From Alistipes onderdonkii (GTDB lineage: Bacteria; Bacteroidota; Bacteroidia; Bacteroidales; Rikenellaceae): a stretch of 64,000 bases of DNA. The stretch's first letter is position 1; the number at the start of each line of letters is the position of its first letter. Under the pieces are notes generated by a model. That model did no database searches, was not told the DNA's origin, and saw only the letters and a program-made list of their open reading frames with translations. The DNA is taken from assembly GCF_025145285.1 (NCBI RefSeq), contig NZ_CP102251.1:2046001-2110000 (forward strand). The letters run 5' to 3'. The position numbers and the translations under genes are program-made. Of the stretch, positions 25,045-33,808 are shown in pieces.

Positions 25045-26658
25045 ATGGCTGATTTCATTTATCAGGAGCCGTTCCCCGTCGGGGAAGACAAAACCCAGTA
25101 CCGTCTGCTGACGAAGGATTATGTGAAAGTCGTCGAGTGCGACGGCCGCAAGATCCTCAAGGTCGACCCCGCAGGCCTCGAACTCTTGTCCAAAGCCGCG
25201 TACAGCGACGTGTCGTTCTACCTGCGCGCCGCCCACCTGCAGAAATTGCGCAACATCCTCGATGATCCCGAGGCCACCGACAACGACAAGTTCGTGGCTT
25301 ACACCATGCTGCTCAACCAGGTCGTTGCGGCCGAGGGCGAACTTCCCACATGCCAGGATACCGGCACGGCCATCTGCATCGGCCACAAGGGCGAGGACGT
25401 CTATACGGGCGCCGACGATGCGAAATGCATTGCCAAGGGCGTGTACGAGACCTACAAAGACCGCAACCTGCGCTATTCGCAGGTCGTGCCTTTCACGATG
25501 ACCGAGGAGAAGAATTCCGGTACGAACCTCCCGGCACAGATCGACATTTACGGCGGCCATCCCGGCATGGAGTACGAATTTCTCTTCATTACCAAGGGCG
25601 GCGGTTCGGCCAACAAGACCTTCCTCTACCAGCAGACCAAGGCGCTGCTGAACGAGAAATCGCTGACCGATTTCATCAAGACCCATATCTTCGACCTCGG
25701 TACGTCGGCCTGCCCGCCCTACCACCTGGCCATCTGCATCGGCGGTACGTCGGCCGAGATGTGCCTCTCGACCGTGAAGAAGGCTTCGGCCGGCTACCTC
25801 GACGAGTTGCCCACTTCGGGCAACGAGGGCGGCCGCTGCTTCCGTGACCTGGAGTGGGAGGAGAAGGTGCTCAGGATCTGCCAGCAGAGCGGTGTCGGCG
25901 CCCAGTTCGGCGGCAAGTACCTCGTGCACGACGTGCGCGTGATCCGTGCCCCGCGCCATGCGGCTTCATGCCCCGTGGCCATCGGCGTGAGCTGCTCGGC
26001 AGACCGTAACATCAAGGCCAAGATCACCCCGGAGGGCATCTTCCTCGAAGAACTGGAGAAGAACCCCGCGCGTTTCCTGCCCAAGGAGGCGCCCGGCATG
26101 TCGCCCGCCGTGGAGATCGACCTCGACGAAGGCATGGACAAGGTTCGCGAGATCCTCTCGAAATACCCGATCAAGACGCGCCTGAACCTGAAAGGCACGC
26201 TCATCGTGGCCCGCGACATCGCCCATGCGCGCATCAAGCAGATGATCGACGAGGGCAAGCCGATGCCCGAATATTTCAAGAAACACCCGGTGTACTATGC
26301 CGGGCCGGCCAAGACCCCGGACGGCATGGCCTCGGGATCGTTCGGCCCCACGACGGCCGGGCGCATGGATCCTTACGTCGACCTGTTCCAGTCGCTGGGC
26401 GGTTCGCTGGTGATGGTGGCCAAGGGCAACCGCACGCAGCAGGTGACCGATGCCTGCAAGAAGTACGGCGGGTTCTACCTCGGTTCGATCGGCGGCCCGG
26501 CGGCGATCCTGGCCAAGAACTCCATCAAATCGGTCGAGGTCGTGGACTTCCCCGAGCTGGGCATGGAGGCCGTCCGCAAGATCTACGTCGAGGATTTCCC
26601 GGCGTTCATCATCGTCGATGACAAAGGCAACGATTTTTTTGCCGATTTCAAGCATTAA
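25045..26658 (+). CDS. Class I (iron-sulfur) fumarate hydratase
   Basis: Interconverts fumarate and malate with an oxygen-sensitive 4Fe-4S cluster. 537 residues from the ATG at 25045 (MADFIYQEPFPVGEDKTQYR); the frame is open to 24937 but that part is low-complexity leader. The N-terminal alpha domain contains CQDTGTAICIGHKG (cluster Cys), GTSACPPYHLAICIGGTSAEMCL, and the C-terminal beta domain contains ARDIAHARIKQMIDEGK and YYAGPAKTPDGMASGSFGPTTAGRMD. Both domains on one chain as in FumA/FumB. Probably part of the reductive branch leading to succinate, together with the malate dehydrogenase at 30179-31177. Confidence 0.94.
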   Translation: MADFIYQEPFPVGEDKTQYRLLTKDYVKVVECDGRKILKVDPAGLELLSKAAYSDVSFYLRAAHLQKLRNILDDPEATDNDKFVAYTMLLNQVVAAEGELPTCQDTGTAICIGHKGEDVYTGADDAKCIAKGVYETYKDRNLRYSQVVPFTMTEEKNSGTNLPAQIDIYGGHPGMEYEFLFITKGGGSANKTFLYQQTKALLNEKSLTDFIKTHIFDLGTSACPPYHLAICIGGTSAEMCLSTVKKASAGYLDELPTSGNEGGRCFRDLEWEEKVLRICQQSGVGAQFGGKYLVHDVRVIRAPRHAASCPVAIGVSCSADRNIKAKITPEGIFLEELEKNPARFLPKEAPGMSPAVEIDLDEGMDKVREILSKYPIKTRLNLKGTLIVARDIAHARIKQMIDEGKPMPEYFKKHPVYYAGPAKTPDGMASGSFGPTTAGRMDPYVDLFQSLGGSLVMVAKGNRTQQVTDACKKYGGFYLGSIGGPAAILAKNSIKSVEVVDFPELGMEAVRKIYVEDFPAFIIVDDKGNDFFADFKH

Positions 26659-26734
26659 AAACCAGCCCGCGGATATACTAACGGGCAAAAGTTTACGTTG
26701 TAAAATCTGAAAGAAGGTTTTATTGTAAAGCTCA

Positions 26735-28606
26735 ATGAGAGATTTCATTGCGAAAATATCCCTGACGGCACTCTTCGTGCTGGCGATCTTCTCGGCATCG
26801 GCTGCCGAGAAGGTCACTTTTGAGGCTAATTCTCCGCTGACGGTCGCTGTCGGCGAACCGTTCCGCGTGGAATTCGCCCTCAACGCCATGCCCGACGACG
26901 GCACGTTCAAGGCTCCCGCATTCGAGGGGTTCGACGTGATTGCCGGGCCTGCGGAGGCCCGGGGGCAGTCGATCCAGATCGTCAACAATGCGATGACGCG
27001 GGTTATCAACTACACGATCACCTACGTGCTCGTGCCGCAGGGCGCAGGCAACGTTACGGTCGGCGCCGCCGAGATAGCGGTCGAGGGTACGACCTACCGT
27101 ACCAAGCCGCTGGCGATCGAGGTGGTGGACGAGGGCAAGGCGCCGGGAGGCGGCGGTTCCGCCGCCGGCGGACAGCCGCAGCGCCGGGAGGAAGCCTCCT
27201 CCGAGAGTGCGGCGCAGAGCAAGGTCGCCAAGGACGACATCCTGCTGCGGGCCATCGTATCGCGGACTTCGGTTTTCAAAGGCGAGCCGCTGCGCGTGAC
27301 CTTCAAGCTTTACGAACGGGTTCCGGTAGTGGGGTATAACGATGTGAAATTCCCTTCGTTCAACGGCTTCTGGGCCCAGGAACTCAATACCGAGAACGCC
27401 CGCCGCGAACGCGAAACCTTCAACGGCAAGGTCTACGAGACGCTCGTAGCCAAAGAGTACCTGCTCTATCCGCAGCAAGCCGGTACGCTCGTCATCGAGC
27501 CCGCCGAGATCACCGCCGTGGCGCAGGTCATCATCCAGAGCCGCCGCAGCCTCGATCCCTTCTTCGGGGGAGGTCACGATTTCGTGAACGTGCCCCGCAA
27601 GGTGCAGAGCCCGCGGATAAACGTCACGGTCAAACCGCTGCCGGCGGGCGCCCCCGCCAGCTTCAGCGGCGCCGTGGGCAGTTTCACGATGGATGCGGTG
27701 CTGCCGCCCGACCGGCTGGCAGCCAATTCTGCGGCGACCTATACGGTGAAGATCTCCGGTACGGGCAACCTCACGTTCGTGCAGGCTCCCAAGTTGACGC
27801 TGCCCGCCTCGTTCGAGCAGTATAACGTCAAGACGACCGAGTCGATCAACGCCTCGGCGGCCGGGATTTCCGGCTACCGCCAGTTTGAATACCCCTTCAT
27901 CGCACGCGCCGAAGGCACGTACGACGTCGAGCCCGTCGAATTCAGCTATTTCGACCCGGCGCGCATGCAGTACATGACGCTGCGCTCGCGTCCGCTCGAA
28001 CTGGAGATCACGCCCGATGCCAAGGGCGGCGGAGGCGATGCCTATGTCGTGCAGGGACGCGGCATGTCCAAGGAGGAGGTCAAGATGCTCGGGCAGGACA
28101 TCCGTTTCATCAAGCTGGGCAATGCCCAGTTGCGCCCGGTGCGCGAGCCGTTCCTTTTCGGGGCTGCCTACTGGGGGCTGCTGGTGGGAATTCTGGCGCT
28201 CTTCACGGCGGTCTACGTGGCGCTGCGCAAGCAGATCCGCGAATCACAGAACGCCGCCCTGGTGCGGGGCAAGCGTGCCAACAAGGTCGCCGTGCAGCGT
28301 TTCAGGGTCGCCAAGCGTTATATGGAGGAGCAGAACCGCCATGCGTTCTACGAGGAGATGCTCCGGGCATTGTGGGGGTACATGGGCGACAAGTTCAACA
28401 TCCCGGTGGCCAACCTCACCAAGGAGAACGTCCGCGAGGAGCTGCACAAGCGCGGCGTGTCGGCCGAAGAGTCGCAGCGCTTCACGTCCATTATCACCAA
28501 GTGCGACGAGGCGCAGTATTCGCCCGCGGCATCGGCACAGATGAGCGAGGTGTACGCCGAGGGCGTGGACATCATTTCCCGAATCGAAGCGGTGATAAAA
28601 AGATAA
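26735..28606 (+). CDS. batD: BatD-family membrane protein
   Basis: 623 residues. Signal peptide MRDFIAKISLTALFVLAIFSASA, then a long periplasmic part of Ig-like/BatD repeats (VTFEANSPLTVAVGEPFRVEFAL; VSRTSVFKGEPLRVTFKLYERVPVVGYND), one membrane segment near residues 475-495 (WGLLVGILALFTAVYVALRK) and a cytoplasmic C-terminus of about 125 residues (AVQRFRVAKRYMEEQNRHAFYEEM). Bat (aerotolerance) proteins of Bacteroidota are linked to stress resistance, and BatD usually accompanies the VWA proteins BatA/BatB. Here only BatD and a BatE-type protein are adjacent, so BatA/B must be elsewhere. Exact function unknown. Confidence 0.88.
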   Translation: MRDFIAKISLTALFVLAIFSASAAEKVTFEANSPLTVAVGEPFRVEFALNAMPDDGTFKAPAFEGFDVIAGPAEARGQSIQIVNNAMTRVINYTITYVLVPQGAGNVTVGAAEIAVEGTTYRTKPLAIEVVDEGKAPGGGGSAAGGQPQRREEASSESAAQSKVAKDDILLRAIVSRTSVFKGEPLRVTFKLYERVPVVGYNDVKFPSFNGFWAQELNTENARRERETFNGKVYETLVAKEYLLYPQQAGTLVIEPAEITAVAQVIIQSRRSLDPFFGGGHDFVNVPRKVQSPRINVTVKPLPAGAPASFSGAVGSFTMDAVLPPDRLAANSAATYTVKISGTGNLTFVQAPKLTLPASFEQYNVKTTESINASAAGISGYRQFEYPFIARAEGTYDVEPVEFSYFDPARMQYMTLRSRPLELEITPDAKGGGGDAYVVQGRGMSKEEVKMLGQDIRFIKLGNAQLRPVREPFLFGAAYWGLLVGILALFTAVYVALRKQIRESQNAALVRGKRANKVAVQRFRVAKRYMEEQNRHAFYEEMLRALWGYMGDKFNIPVANLTKENVREELHKRGVSAEESQRFTSIITKCDEAQYSPAASAQMSEVYAEGVDIISRIEAVIKR

Positions 28607-28613
28607 GAACGCT

Positions 28614-29441
28614 ATGAAACGAATAATCGGATGTTTTCTGTTGTCGCTGGGCCTGGCCGCAGTATCCTTTGCGCAGGAGCCTGCCGACAGCCTGCAACAG
28701 GTTTCGCGGGAAGTCCCCGCCGGGGTGCAGGCCCCCGGGGAGCAGACTGCGGAACAGTTGTGGGACAAAGCCAATACGGCCTATATCAACGGCGATTTCC
28801 ATGCGGCCGCCGATGCCTACGAGGAGTTGCTTTCGCGCGGGGTGAGCTCCATGAAACTCTATTATAACCTGGGCAATGCCTATTTCAAGGACGACCGTAT
28901 CGGCAAGGCCATCCTCTATTACAACCGGGCGTTGCGCCTTGCGCCGGGCAACGACGACATCCGTTACAACCTGAGCGTCGCCGAGGCCCGCACGAAAGAT
29001 AACATCGAGGACATCCCCGAGTTCTTCTTCGTCACGTGGATGCGCGACATCCGCCACACGATGGGGTGCACGGCGTGGAGCCTGCTTTCGCTCGCACTGC
29101 TGGCCTGTATGCTGGGGCTGTTCCTGGTCTACCTGCTGGCACAGCGCATTTCGCTGCGCAAGGCGGGTTTCTACGGCACGGTCGTCGCGGCGCTGCTGTT
29201 CATGCTGACCACGTGGTTCGCCGTGGGGGAGCGCCGTGAGATGCTCGACGATACTTCGGCCGTGGTGATGACCGCCTCCACGGCGGTGAAGAGTTCGCCC
29301 GACAAGTCGTCGACCGACCTCTTCGTGCTGCACGAGGGTACGGTCGTGACGATCACCGACCGCCTCGACGGGTGGTGCGAGGTCGTGATCGCCGACGGCA
29401 AGAAAGGCTGGGTCGAAGGACGGAAAATCGAAATCATCTGA
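28614..29441 (+). CDS. batE: BatE-like TPR and SH3 membrane protein
   Basis: 275 residues. Signal peptide (MKRIIGCFLLSLGLAAVSFA), a TPR pair (about 47-125: AEQLWDKANTAYINGDFHAA, then KLYYNLGNAYFKDDRIGKAI), two membrane segments (about 152-176 and 185-203), and a C-terminal bacterial SH3 domain (VMTASTAVKSSPDKSSTDLFVLHEGTVV to GWVEGRKIEII). This is the BatE plan of Bacteroidota. Starts 7 bp after batD and ends immediately before recR, so the three are co-transcribed. The SH3 domain might bind cell-wall peptides; otherwise the role is unknown. Confidence 0.83.
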   Translation: MKRIIGCFLLSLGLAAVSFAQEPADSLQQVSREVPAGVQAPGEQTAEQLWDKANTAYINGDFHAAADAYEELLSRGVSSMKLYYNLGNAYFKDDRIGKAILYYNRALRLAPGNDDIRYNLSVAEARTKDNIEDIPEFFFVTWMRDIRHTMGCTAWSLLSLALLACMLGLFLVYLLAQRISLRKAGFYGTVVAALLFMLTTWFAVGERREMLDDTSAVVMTASTAVKSSPDKSSTDLFVLHEGTVVTITDRLDGWCEVVIADGKKGWVEGRKIEII

Positions 29442-30038
29442 ATGTCGAGGCTTTTACAGGACGTTGTCGGCGAGTTGTCGAAACTCCCGGGCGTAGGGCG
29501 CCGTACGGCGCTGCGCCTGGCCATCCACATCCTGCGGATGGAGCGCGAATCGGTCGCTGAAATGACGGAAAGCATTGACCGTTTCCGCAACGAGGTCAAA
29601 TATTGCACGCAGTGCAACAACCTCTCCGACGAGGAAGTCTGCCCGATCTGCGCAGACGACGAGCGCGACCATACGACGATCTGCGTTGTCGAACAGGTGG
29701 CCGACGTGCTGTCGGTCGAGAATACGCGGCAGTACAAGGGATTGTATCATGTGCTGGGCGGCGTCATTTCACCCATGCAGGGTATTTCGCCCTCCGACCT
29801 GAAGATCGACCTGCTGACCGAACGCATCGCCCGTGGCGGCGTGAAGGAGGTGATCCTCGCCATTTCCACCTCGGTCGAGGGCGAAACCACGCTCTTCTAC
29901 CTGATGAACCGCCTCCGGCAGTTCCCGGGACTGAAAGTCACCTCCATAGCCCGCGGCATCGGCTTCGGCGACGAACTGGAATATGTCGACGAGCTGACCA
30001 TTACGCATGCCCTGCTGAACCGCCGCGAGGTCGAATGA
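29442..30038 (+). CDS. recR: Recombination mediator RecR
   Basis: Acts with RecO to load RecA on SSB-coated gaps. 198 residues, normal length. N-terminal helix-hairpin-helix (LSKLPGVGRRTALRLAIHI), a zinc site with Cys55, Cys58, Cys67 and Cys70 (CTQCNNLSDEEVCPIC), then a Toprim domain (TICVVEQVADVLSVE; YKGLYHVLGGVISPM) and the C-terminal GIGFGDELEYVDELTITHAL. The ATG directly follows the stop of the BatE-like gene, without any spacer. Confidence 0.96.
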   Translation: MSRLLQDVVGELSKLPGVGRRTALRLAIHILRMERESVAEMTESIDRFRNEVKYCTQCNNLSDEEVCPICADDERDHTTICVVEQVADVLSVENTRQYKGLYHVLGGVISPMQGISPSDLKIDLLTERIARGGVKEVILAISTSVEGETTLFYLMNRLRQFPGLKVTSIARGIGFGDELEYVDELTITHALLNRREVE

Positions 30039-30178
30039 CCTGCGGCCGGGGCGCACTGCGGGCGAATCCCCTGCTCTGCGGCACGGCATGCGCCGGAATA
30101 CGGCCGGAACTGTCGCACGTTCTTTTTCTGCAAGCAAGACCCCGGTACAGGATTGTACCAATGTAAAATATTTCTGTT

Positions 30179-31177
30179 ATGGAATTTCTGACAAACGACA
30201 AGCTCACGATCGTGGGCGCGGCCGGCATGATCGGCTCGAACATGGCCCAGACGGCGCTGATGATGCGCCTTACGCCCAACATCTGCCTTTACGATCCCTA
30301 TGCTCCGGCGCTCGAGGGCGTGGCCGAGGAGCTTTACCACTGTGCGTTCGAAGGGGTGAACATCACCTGGACGAGCGATGTCAAGGAGGCGCTCTCGGGA
30401 GCGGCCTATGTCGTTTCGTCGGGCGGCGCGGCCCGCAAGGCCGGCATGACGCGCGAAGACCTGCTCAAGGGCAATGCCGAGATCGCCGCACAGTTCGGCA
30501 AGGACATCAAGGCTTACTGCCCCGATGTGAAACACGTCGTGGTGGTCTTCAACCCGGCCGACATTACGGGGCTGGTGACGCTCATCTATGCGGGTATCCG
30601 CCCGTCGCAGCTTTCGACCCTCGCGGCGCTGGACTCCACGCGCCTGCGGAGCGAGCTGGCCAAATATTTCAGGATTTCGCCCGATGAGATCCGCAACTGC
30701 CGCACCTACGGCGGCCACGGCGAGCAGATGGCGGTCTTCGCTTCGACGACGCTCGTTGCCGGACGCCCCCTGTCGGAGCTGATCGGCCGCGAGATGCCCG
30801 AAGGCGACTGGCACGACCTGCAACAGCGGGTGATCCAGGGCGGCAAGCACATCATCGACCTGCGCGGACGTTCGTCGTTCCAGAGCCCGGCCTACCTGTC
30901 GATCTGCATGATCGCTGCGGCGATGGGCGGCAGGCCGTTCGGCTACCCGGCCGGCGTGTTCGTACACAACGACCTGTTCAAGCATATCCTGATGGCGATG
31001 GAGACCGAAATCACGAAGGACGGTGTCAGCTATAAGGACGTGCAGGGTACGGCCGAGGAGAACAAGGCCCTTGCCGACAGCTACGGGCACCTCTGCAAAC
31101 TGCGCGACGAGGTGATCTCGATGGGGATCATTCCGCCCGTCGAAGAGTGGCGCAGCCTGAATCCGCACCTGAAATAG
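30179..31177 (+). CDS. mdh: Malate dehydrogenase (lactate/malate dehydrogenase family)
   Basis: NAD-dependent conversion of malate and oxaloacetate. 332 residues: Rossmann start LTIVGAAGMIGSNMAQ, Asp that selects NAD in CLYDPYA, mobile-loop Arg in ARKAGMTREDLL, VVVVFNPADI, the Arg of LDSTRLRSELA and the catalytic His in YGGHGEQMAVF. The region after it (IQGGKHIIDLRGRSSFQSPAY) is as in Bacteroidota Mdh. Stands alone after a 140-bp gap and is closed by a strong terminator. Probably works with the fumarase in the fumarate-reductive branch of fermentation. Confidence 0.92.
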   Translation: MEFLTNDKLTIVGAAGMIGSNMAQTALMMRLTPNICLYDPYAPALEGVAEELYHCAFEGVNITWTSDVKEALSGAAYVVSSGGAARKAGMTREDLLKGNAEIAAQFGKDIKAYCPDVKHVVVVFNPADITGLVTLIYAGIRPSQLSTLAALDSTRLRSELAKYFRISPDEIRNCRTYGGHGEQMAVFASTTLVAGRPLSELIGREMPEGDWHDLQQRVIQGGKHIIDLRGRSSFQSPAYLSICMIAAAMGGRPFGYPAGVFVHNDLFKHILMAMETEITKDGVSYKDVQGTAEENKALADSYGHLCKLRDEVISMGIIPPVEEWRSLNPHLK

Positions 31178-31200
31178 GCGGCGGTTGCATACTGTTGCGG

Positions 31201-31234
31201 CAGGGGCCGGTTCATTTGAACCGGCCCCTGTTTT
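31201..31234 (+). terminator. Rho-independent terminator of mdh
   Basis: CAGGGGCCGGTTC (31201-31213) and its exact inverse (31218-31230) form a 13-bp stem with loop ATTT, followed by TTTT. Confidence 0.85.
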
Positions 31235-31238
31235 CGAT

Positions 31239-31618
31239 TTATGGCCGGGAGTCGAACGGCATCGTATATTTCACCGGGGGCTGACCTTCCCGTCCTTTGT
31301 CCGGCGGTGCCCCGATTTTCAGCGAGGGGAGAGTTCCGGTACGCGGACAGCCTCTTCCGAAAATTCTTGGTTTGCGGTTTTGAGTAGCGGATATCGCCCA
31401 GGCATCCCGTAGTGTCGATGACGAACGAAATGACGACACGGCCGTATATTTCGGGTTGTTCGGTTGGCCGCCATTCGTATTTCCGGAGGTGCGTCTGTAC
31501 CCATCGGCGGAAATCCGCGAGGTCGCCGCCTTCGGGCTGCGGATCGATGTCCGTTTCTGTGGATGGTATATTGCCGGCCGTATCTGTGGTTTTGATGGGC
31601 TGCGGGTTGGCGCCTTTT
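31239..31618 (-). pseudogene. Decayed TonB-family energy transducer, C-terminal domain
   Basis: Joining three minus-strand frames restores a TonB C-terminal domain: EGGDLADFRRWVQTHLRKY, then GRVVISFVIDTTG in frame one; NQEFSEEAVRVPELSPR followed by TGA, where intact genes usually encode Trp, in frame two; KIGAPPDKGREGQPPVKYTM and PFDSRP with a proper stop in frame three. Upstream is a Pro/Thr-rich linker (NPQPIKTTDTAGN) as in the periplasmic spacer of TonB. At least two frameshifts and one nonsense change mean it is dead. No membrane anchor was found upstream. Confidence 0.75.
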
Positions 31619-32195
31619 CTTCCGGAAGGCCGGCAAGAGATTCCTGTCCGGAAATGTCTGTCATCCGGAATCTCTGCGGTGTGAAGCCGAATGCGCGTAA
31701 CCAGACACCTCCCCGGGCGTATACTAAATGGATTCCTTCTTCCGTTCTATGTCGGCATGACCGACAATGCGGAACCGGGACGACCTTCCGGGGGGAGGCG
31801 TTTCCTCAGCCGCAACGGGAGCCATAGAATTAATATGGGAGGATCTGCCGGCCGGACTTTCGGGAACCGCCCCCCCCCGGCCATGATCCGACGACCATTC
31901 CCCGATACTAACCACCACCTTCTTTGGCGGATAAACCCTTACTTGATTCGAGAACCGCTTTGTAGTTCCCGTAGCGTCTGCCTTTCCGGTTTCGTATTTG
32001 TCCGGTGCCTCATGCTGTGTGCCGAATGACAAAAAACGAATATGATATGACAAAGACATTCTTTATTTTCACTCAGGCTCCCGATAACGGGGCTTATGGA
32101 CTTTGTCCCCTTGCTGTGGGCGCCGGGGGTATTCTGGTGCGGGAATGCCGGGGGTACGGGATATCGATAGTTAAACCCTTAACAGACGAGGTATT

Positions 32196-33566
32196 ATGAA
32201 CCAAGACAAGGAACAGCGCGGGAGCTTCAGGCATCCCAATATGAGCGTGCGGCCGATGCTGAATATTCGCAGCGGGAGCCGTGACGGTCGCTATACGCTG
32301 GTCATACAACTGATCCGGGAGCGCCGCCGGGGCGTGATCTTCACGCCCTACCGGTTGTTGCCCGAGGAGTTCGACCACCTGCGCGGAAAAGCCGCCGCCA
32401 CATCCCGGCGCAGAACCCATACGGCGTTCATCCACGAGGTCAATGTTTTTCTGGAGAAACAGAAGGAAGAGGTGCAGCGCATCCTGTCCGAACTGCAGCG
32501 CGAAGGGAAACCGTTTACGGTTCGGGATGTCACGCAGGCCTACCACCGGCGTTACGACAACCGTTACGTGCATACCTTTTTCACACGGCAGATCGAGGAG
32601 TTGCGCAAAGAGGGGGCACAGGGTACGGCCAATAAGTATAATGCGACGCTGATCGCCTTCGAAAAGTTCGTCGGAAGCCGCCGTATCCATTTCGATAACG
32701 TGGACGAGAACCTGCTGCTTGATTTCGAACAGCACCTTCGCCAAATTCCCCTGCAACCCAATACGGTGTCTTTTTACATGAGTAATTTCCGTGCCGTTTA
32801 CAACAAGGCTCAGAAACGCGGTTATGTAACCCGGGGCCGGTCGCCTTTCGATGCCGTGCCCATCCGGATCGAGAAAACTCGCAAGCTGGCCGTGAGCACC
32901 GAAGTGATCCGCCGTGTCGCGCAGTCCGAATTTCCGGACTCCTACAAGCTGAATTGTGCCCGCGACATGTTCATGTTCAGTTTCTATTGCCGCGGAATGT
33001 CGTTCGTAGATATGGCCTACCTGCGGCAGGAGGATATCCGGGACGGTATGATTCATTACCGCCGTCGCAAGACCGGCCAAACCTATTCGGTGCGGATCAT
33101 TCCCGAGGTGCAGTCCATCCTCGACCGTTACCGGGAAACATGTTCACCCTGGGCCTTGCCAGTGCTGCTCGAATTCGGCGCGGACGGTCTACTGCGCCCG
33201 CTCGTGTATAATGGAACGACGACGGGCGAACGCAGGCTGTTCGACGAGAAACTCTATTTGCGTTATAAATACAGCCTGTCCCACTACCTGCGCTTTTTCC
33301 GGGATATGTGCAAACGCCTGGATCTTCCGGTCAAACTCTCTTTCAACGTTGCGAGGCATAGCTGGGCGAGCCTTGCCCGCAAACAGGGTATCCCGGTCTC
33401 GGTCATCAGCGTCGGTTTGGGGCACACGTCCGAAAGAACGACCCAGATCTATTTGGACGAACTGGATAACAGTACGGTGGATGCCGCGAACGAAATCGTC
33501 GCAGGGCTGCTGAAAGGTGCTGCCGGGAGGCGGAAAAAAAGCACGGAAAAGAGCCGGGGATGGTAA
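32196..33566 (+). CDS. Tyrosine recombinase of fimbrial locus 2, predicted DNA invertase
   Basis: 456 residues. Same plan as the recombinase of locus 1 but longer at both ends: arm domain (about 15-110), SAM-like core-binding domain (about 120-215), catalytic domain (230-440), and a basic tail (GRRKKSTEKSRGW). Active-site residues: R266 (YCRGMSF), K292 (RRRKTG), R387 and H388 (NVARHSW; the usual His three before Arg is Asn384), H410 (LGHTS), nucleophile Y419. It ends 65 bp before the first inverted repeat of the AraC-containing segment and points towards it, so it is the likely invertase of that segment. Confidence 0.88.
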   Translation: MNQDKEQRGSFRHPNMSVRPMLNIRSGSRDGRYTLVIQLIRERRRGVIFTPYRLLPEEFDHLRGKAAATSRRRTHTAFIHEVNVFLEKQKEEVQRILSELQREGKPFTVRDVTQAYHRRYDNRYVHTFFTRQIEELRKEGAQGTANKYNATLIAFEKFVGSRRIHFDNVDENLLLDFEQHLRQIPLQPNTVSFYMSNFRAVYNKAQKRGYVTRGRSPFDAVPIRIEKTRKLAVSTEVIRRVAQSEFPDSYKLNCARDMFMFSFYCRGMSFVDMAYLRQEDIRDGMIHYRRRKTGQTYSVRIIPEVQSILDRYRETCSPWALPVLLEFGADGLLRPLVYNGTTTGERRLFDEKLYLRYKYSLSHYLRFFRDMCKRLDLPVKLSFNVARHSWASLARKQGIPVSVISVGLGHTSERTTQIYLDELDNSTVDAANEIVAGLLKGAAGRRKKSTEKSRGW

Positions 33567-33574
33567 AAAAATAA

Positions 33575-33582
33575 TAACTTTG
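33575..33582 (+). promoter_or_regulatory. -7-like element between recombinase and left inverted repeat
   Basis: TAACTTTG in the fixed DNA, reading into the invertible segment. No -33 TTG at proper spacing. If active it would transcribe antisense to araC in the present orientation and with araC after inversion. Confidence 0.3.
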
Positions 33583-33631
33583 CCGTAAAGACGGTTATTT
33601 GTATAGACGGCGGGATATACAGCAAGATACG

Positions 33632-33650
33632 GTCTTTTCCAAAAAGACTG
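33632..33650 (+). repeat. Left inverted repeat of segment C
   Basis: GTCTTTTCCAAAAAGACTG, exact inverse of 34864-34882, 65 bp after the recombinase stop. Confidence 0.87.
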
Positions 33651-33703
33651 TAAAAGCCTTTTTTTCACCTTTCTGAGGCGGCTTCCGCCCCTTGTTTCTA
33701 ATG

Positions 33704-33711
33704 CAAAGATA
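33704..33711 (-). promoter_or_regulatory. Outward -7 element at the left end of segment C
   Basis: TATCTTTG on the minus strand, pointing out of the segment towards the recombinase end. No TTG at the -33 position. After inversion it would point at the fimbrial operon. A run of nine C lies at 33737-33745 close to where its -33 element should be. Confidence 0.4.
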
Positions 33712-33808
33712 GTGCTTATTTCGATATTCCGATCTACCCCCCCCCATACCAAAATCGGTCAAACACATATCTGTTTTTTGTCATTTTCACACCTGAAGGC
33801 TCTGTTCC

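Larger units (their letters stand above)
31178..32195. other. Gene-poor region with a TonB pseudogene
   Basis: After the mdh terminator the left half (31239-31618) is a decayed TonB gene on the minus strand, described separately. From about 31640 to 32040 nothing recognisable was found; it contains a run of nine C at 31870-31878. A 64-codon frame at 32005-32199 overlaps the recombinase start by ATGA and might be a coupled leader peptide, but its sequence is not convincing. Confidence 0.45.

Noticed and set aside
31724..32059. Minus-strand frame of 111 codons right of the TonB pseudogene as the missing TonB N-terminus
   Set aside because: No membrane anchor or Pro-rich spacer in it, and the frame does not join the restored TonB reading.
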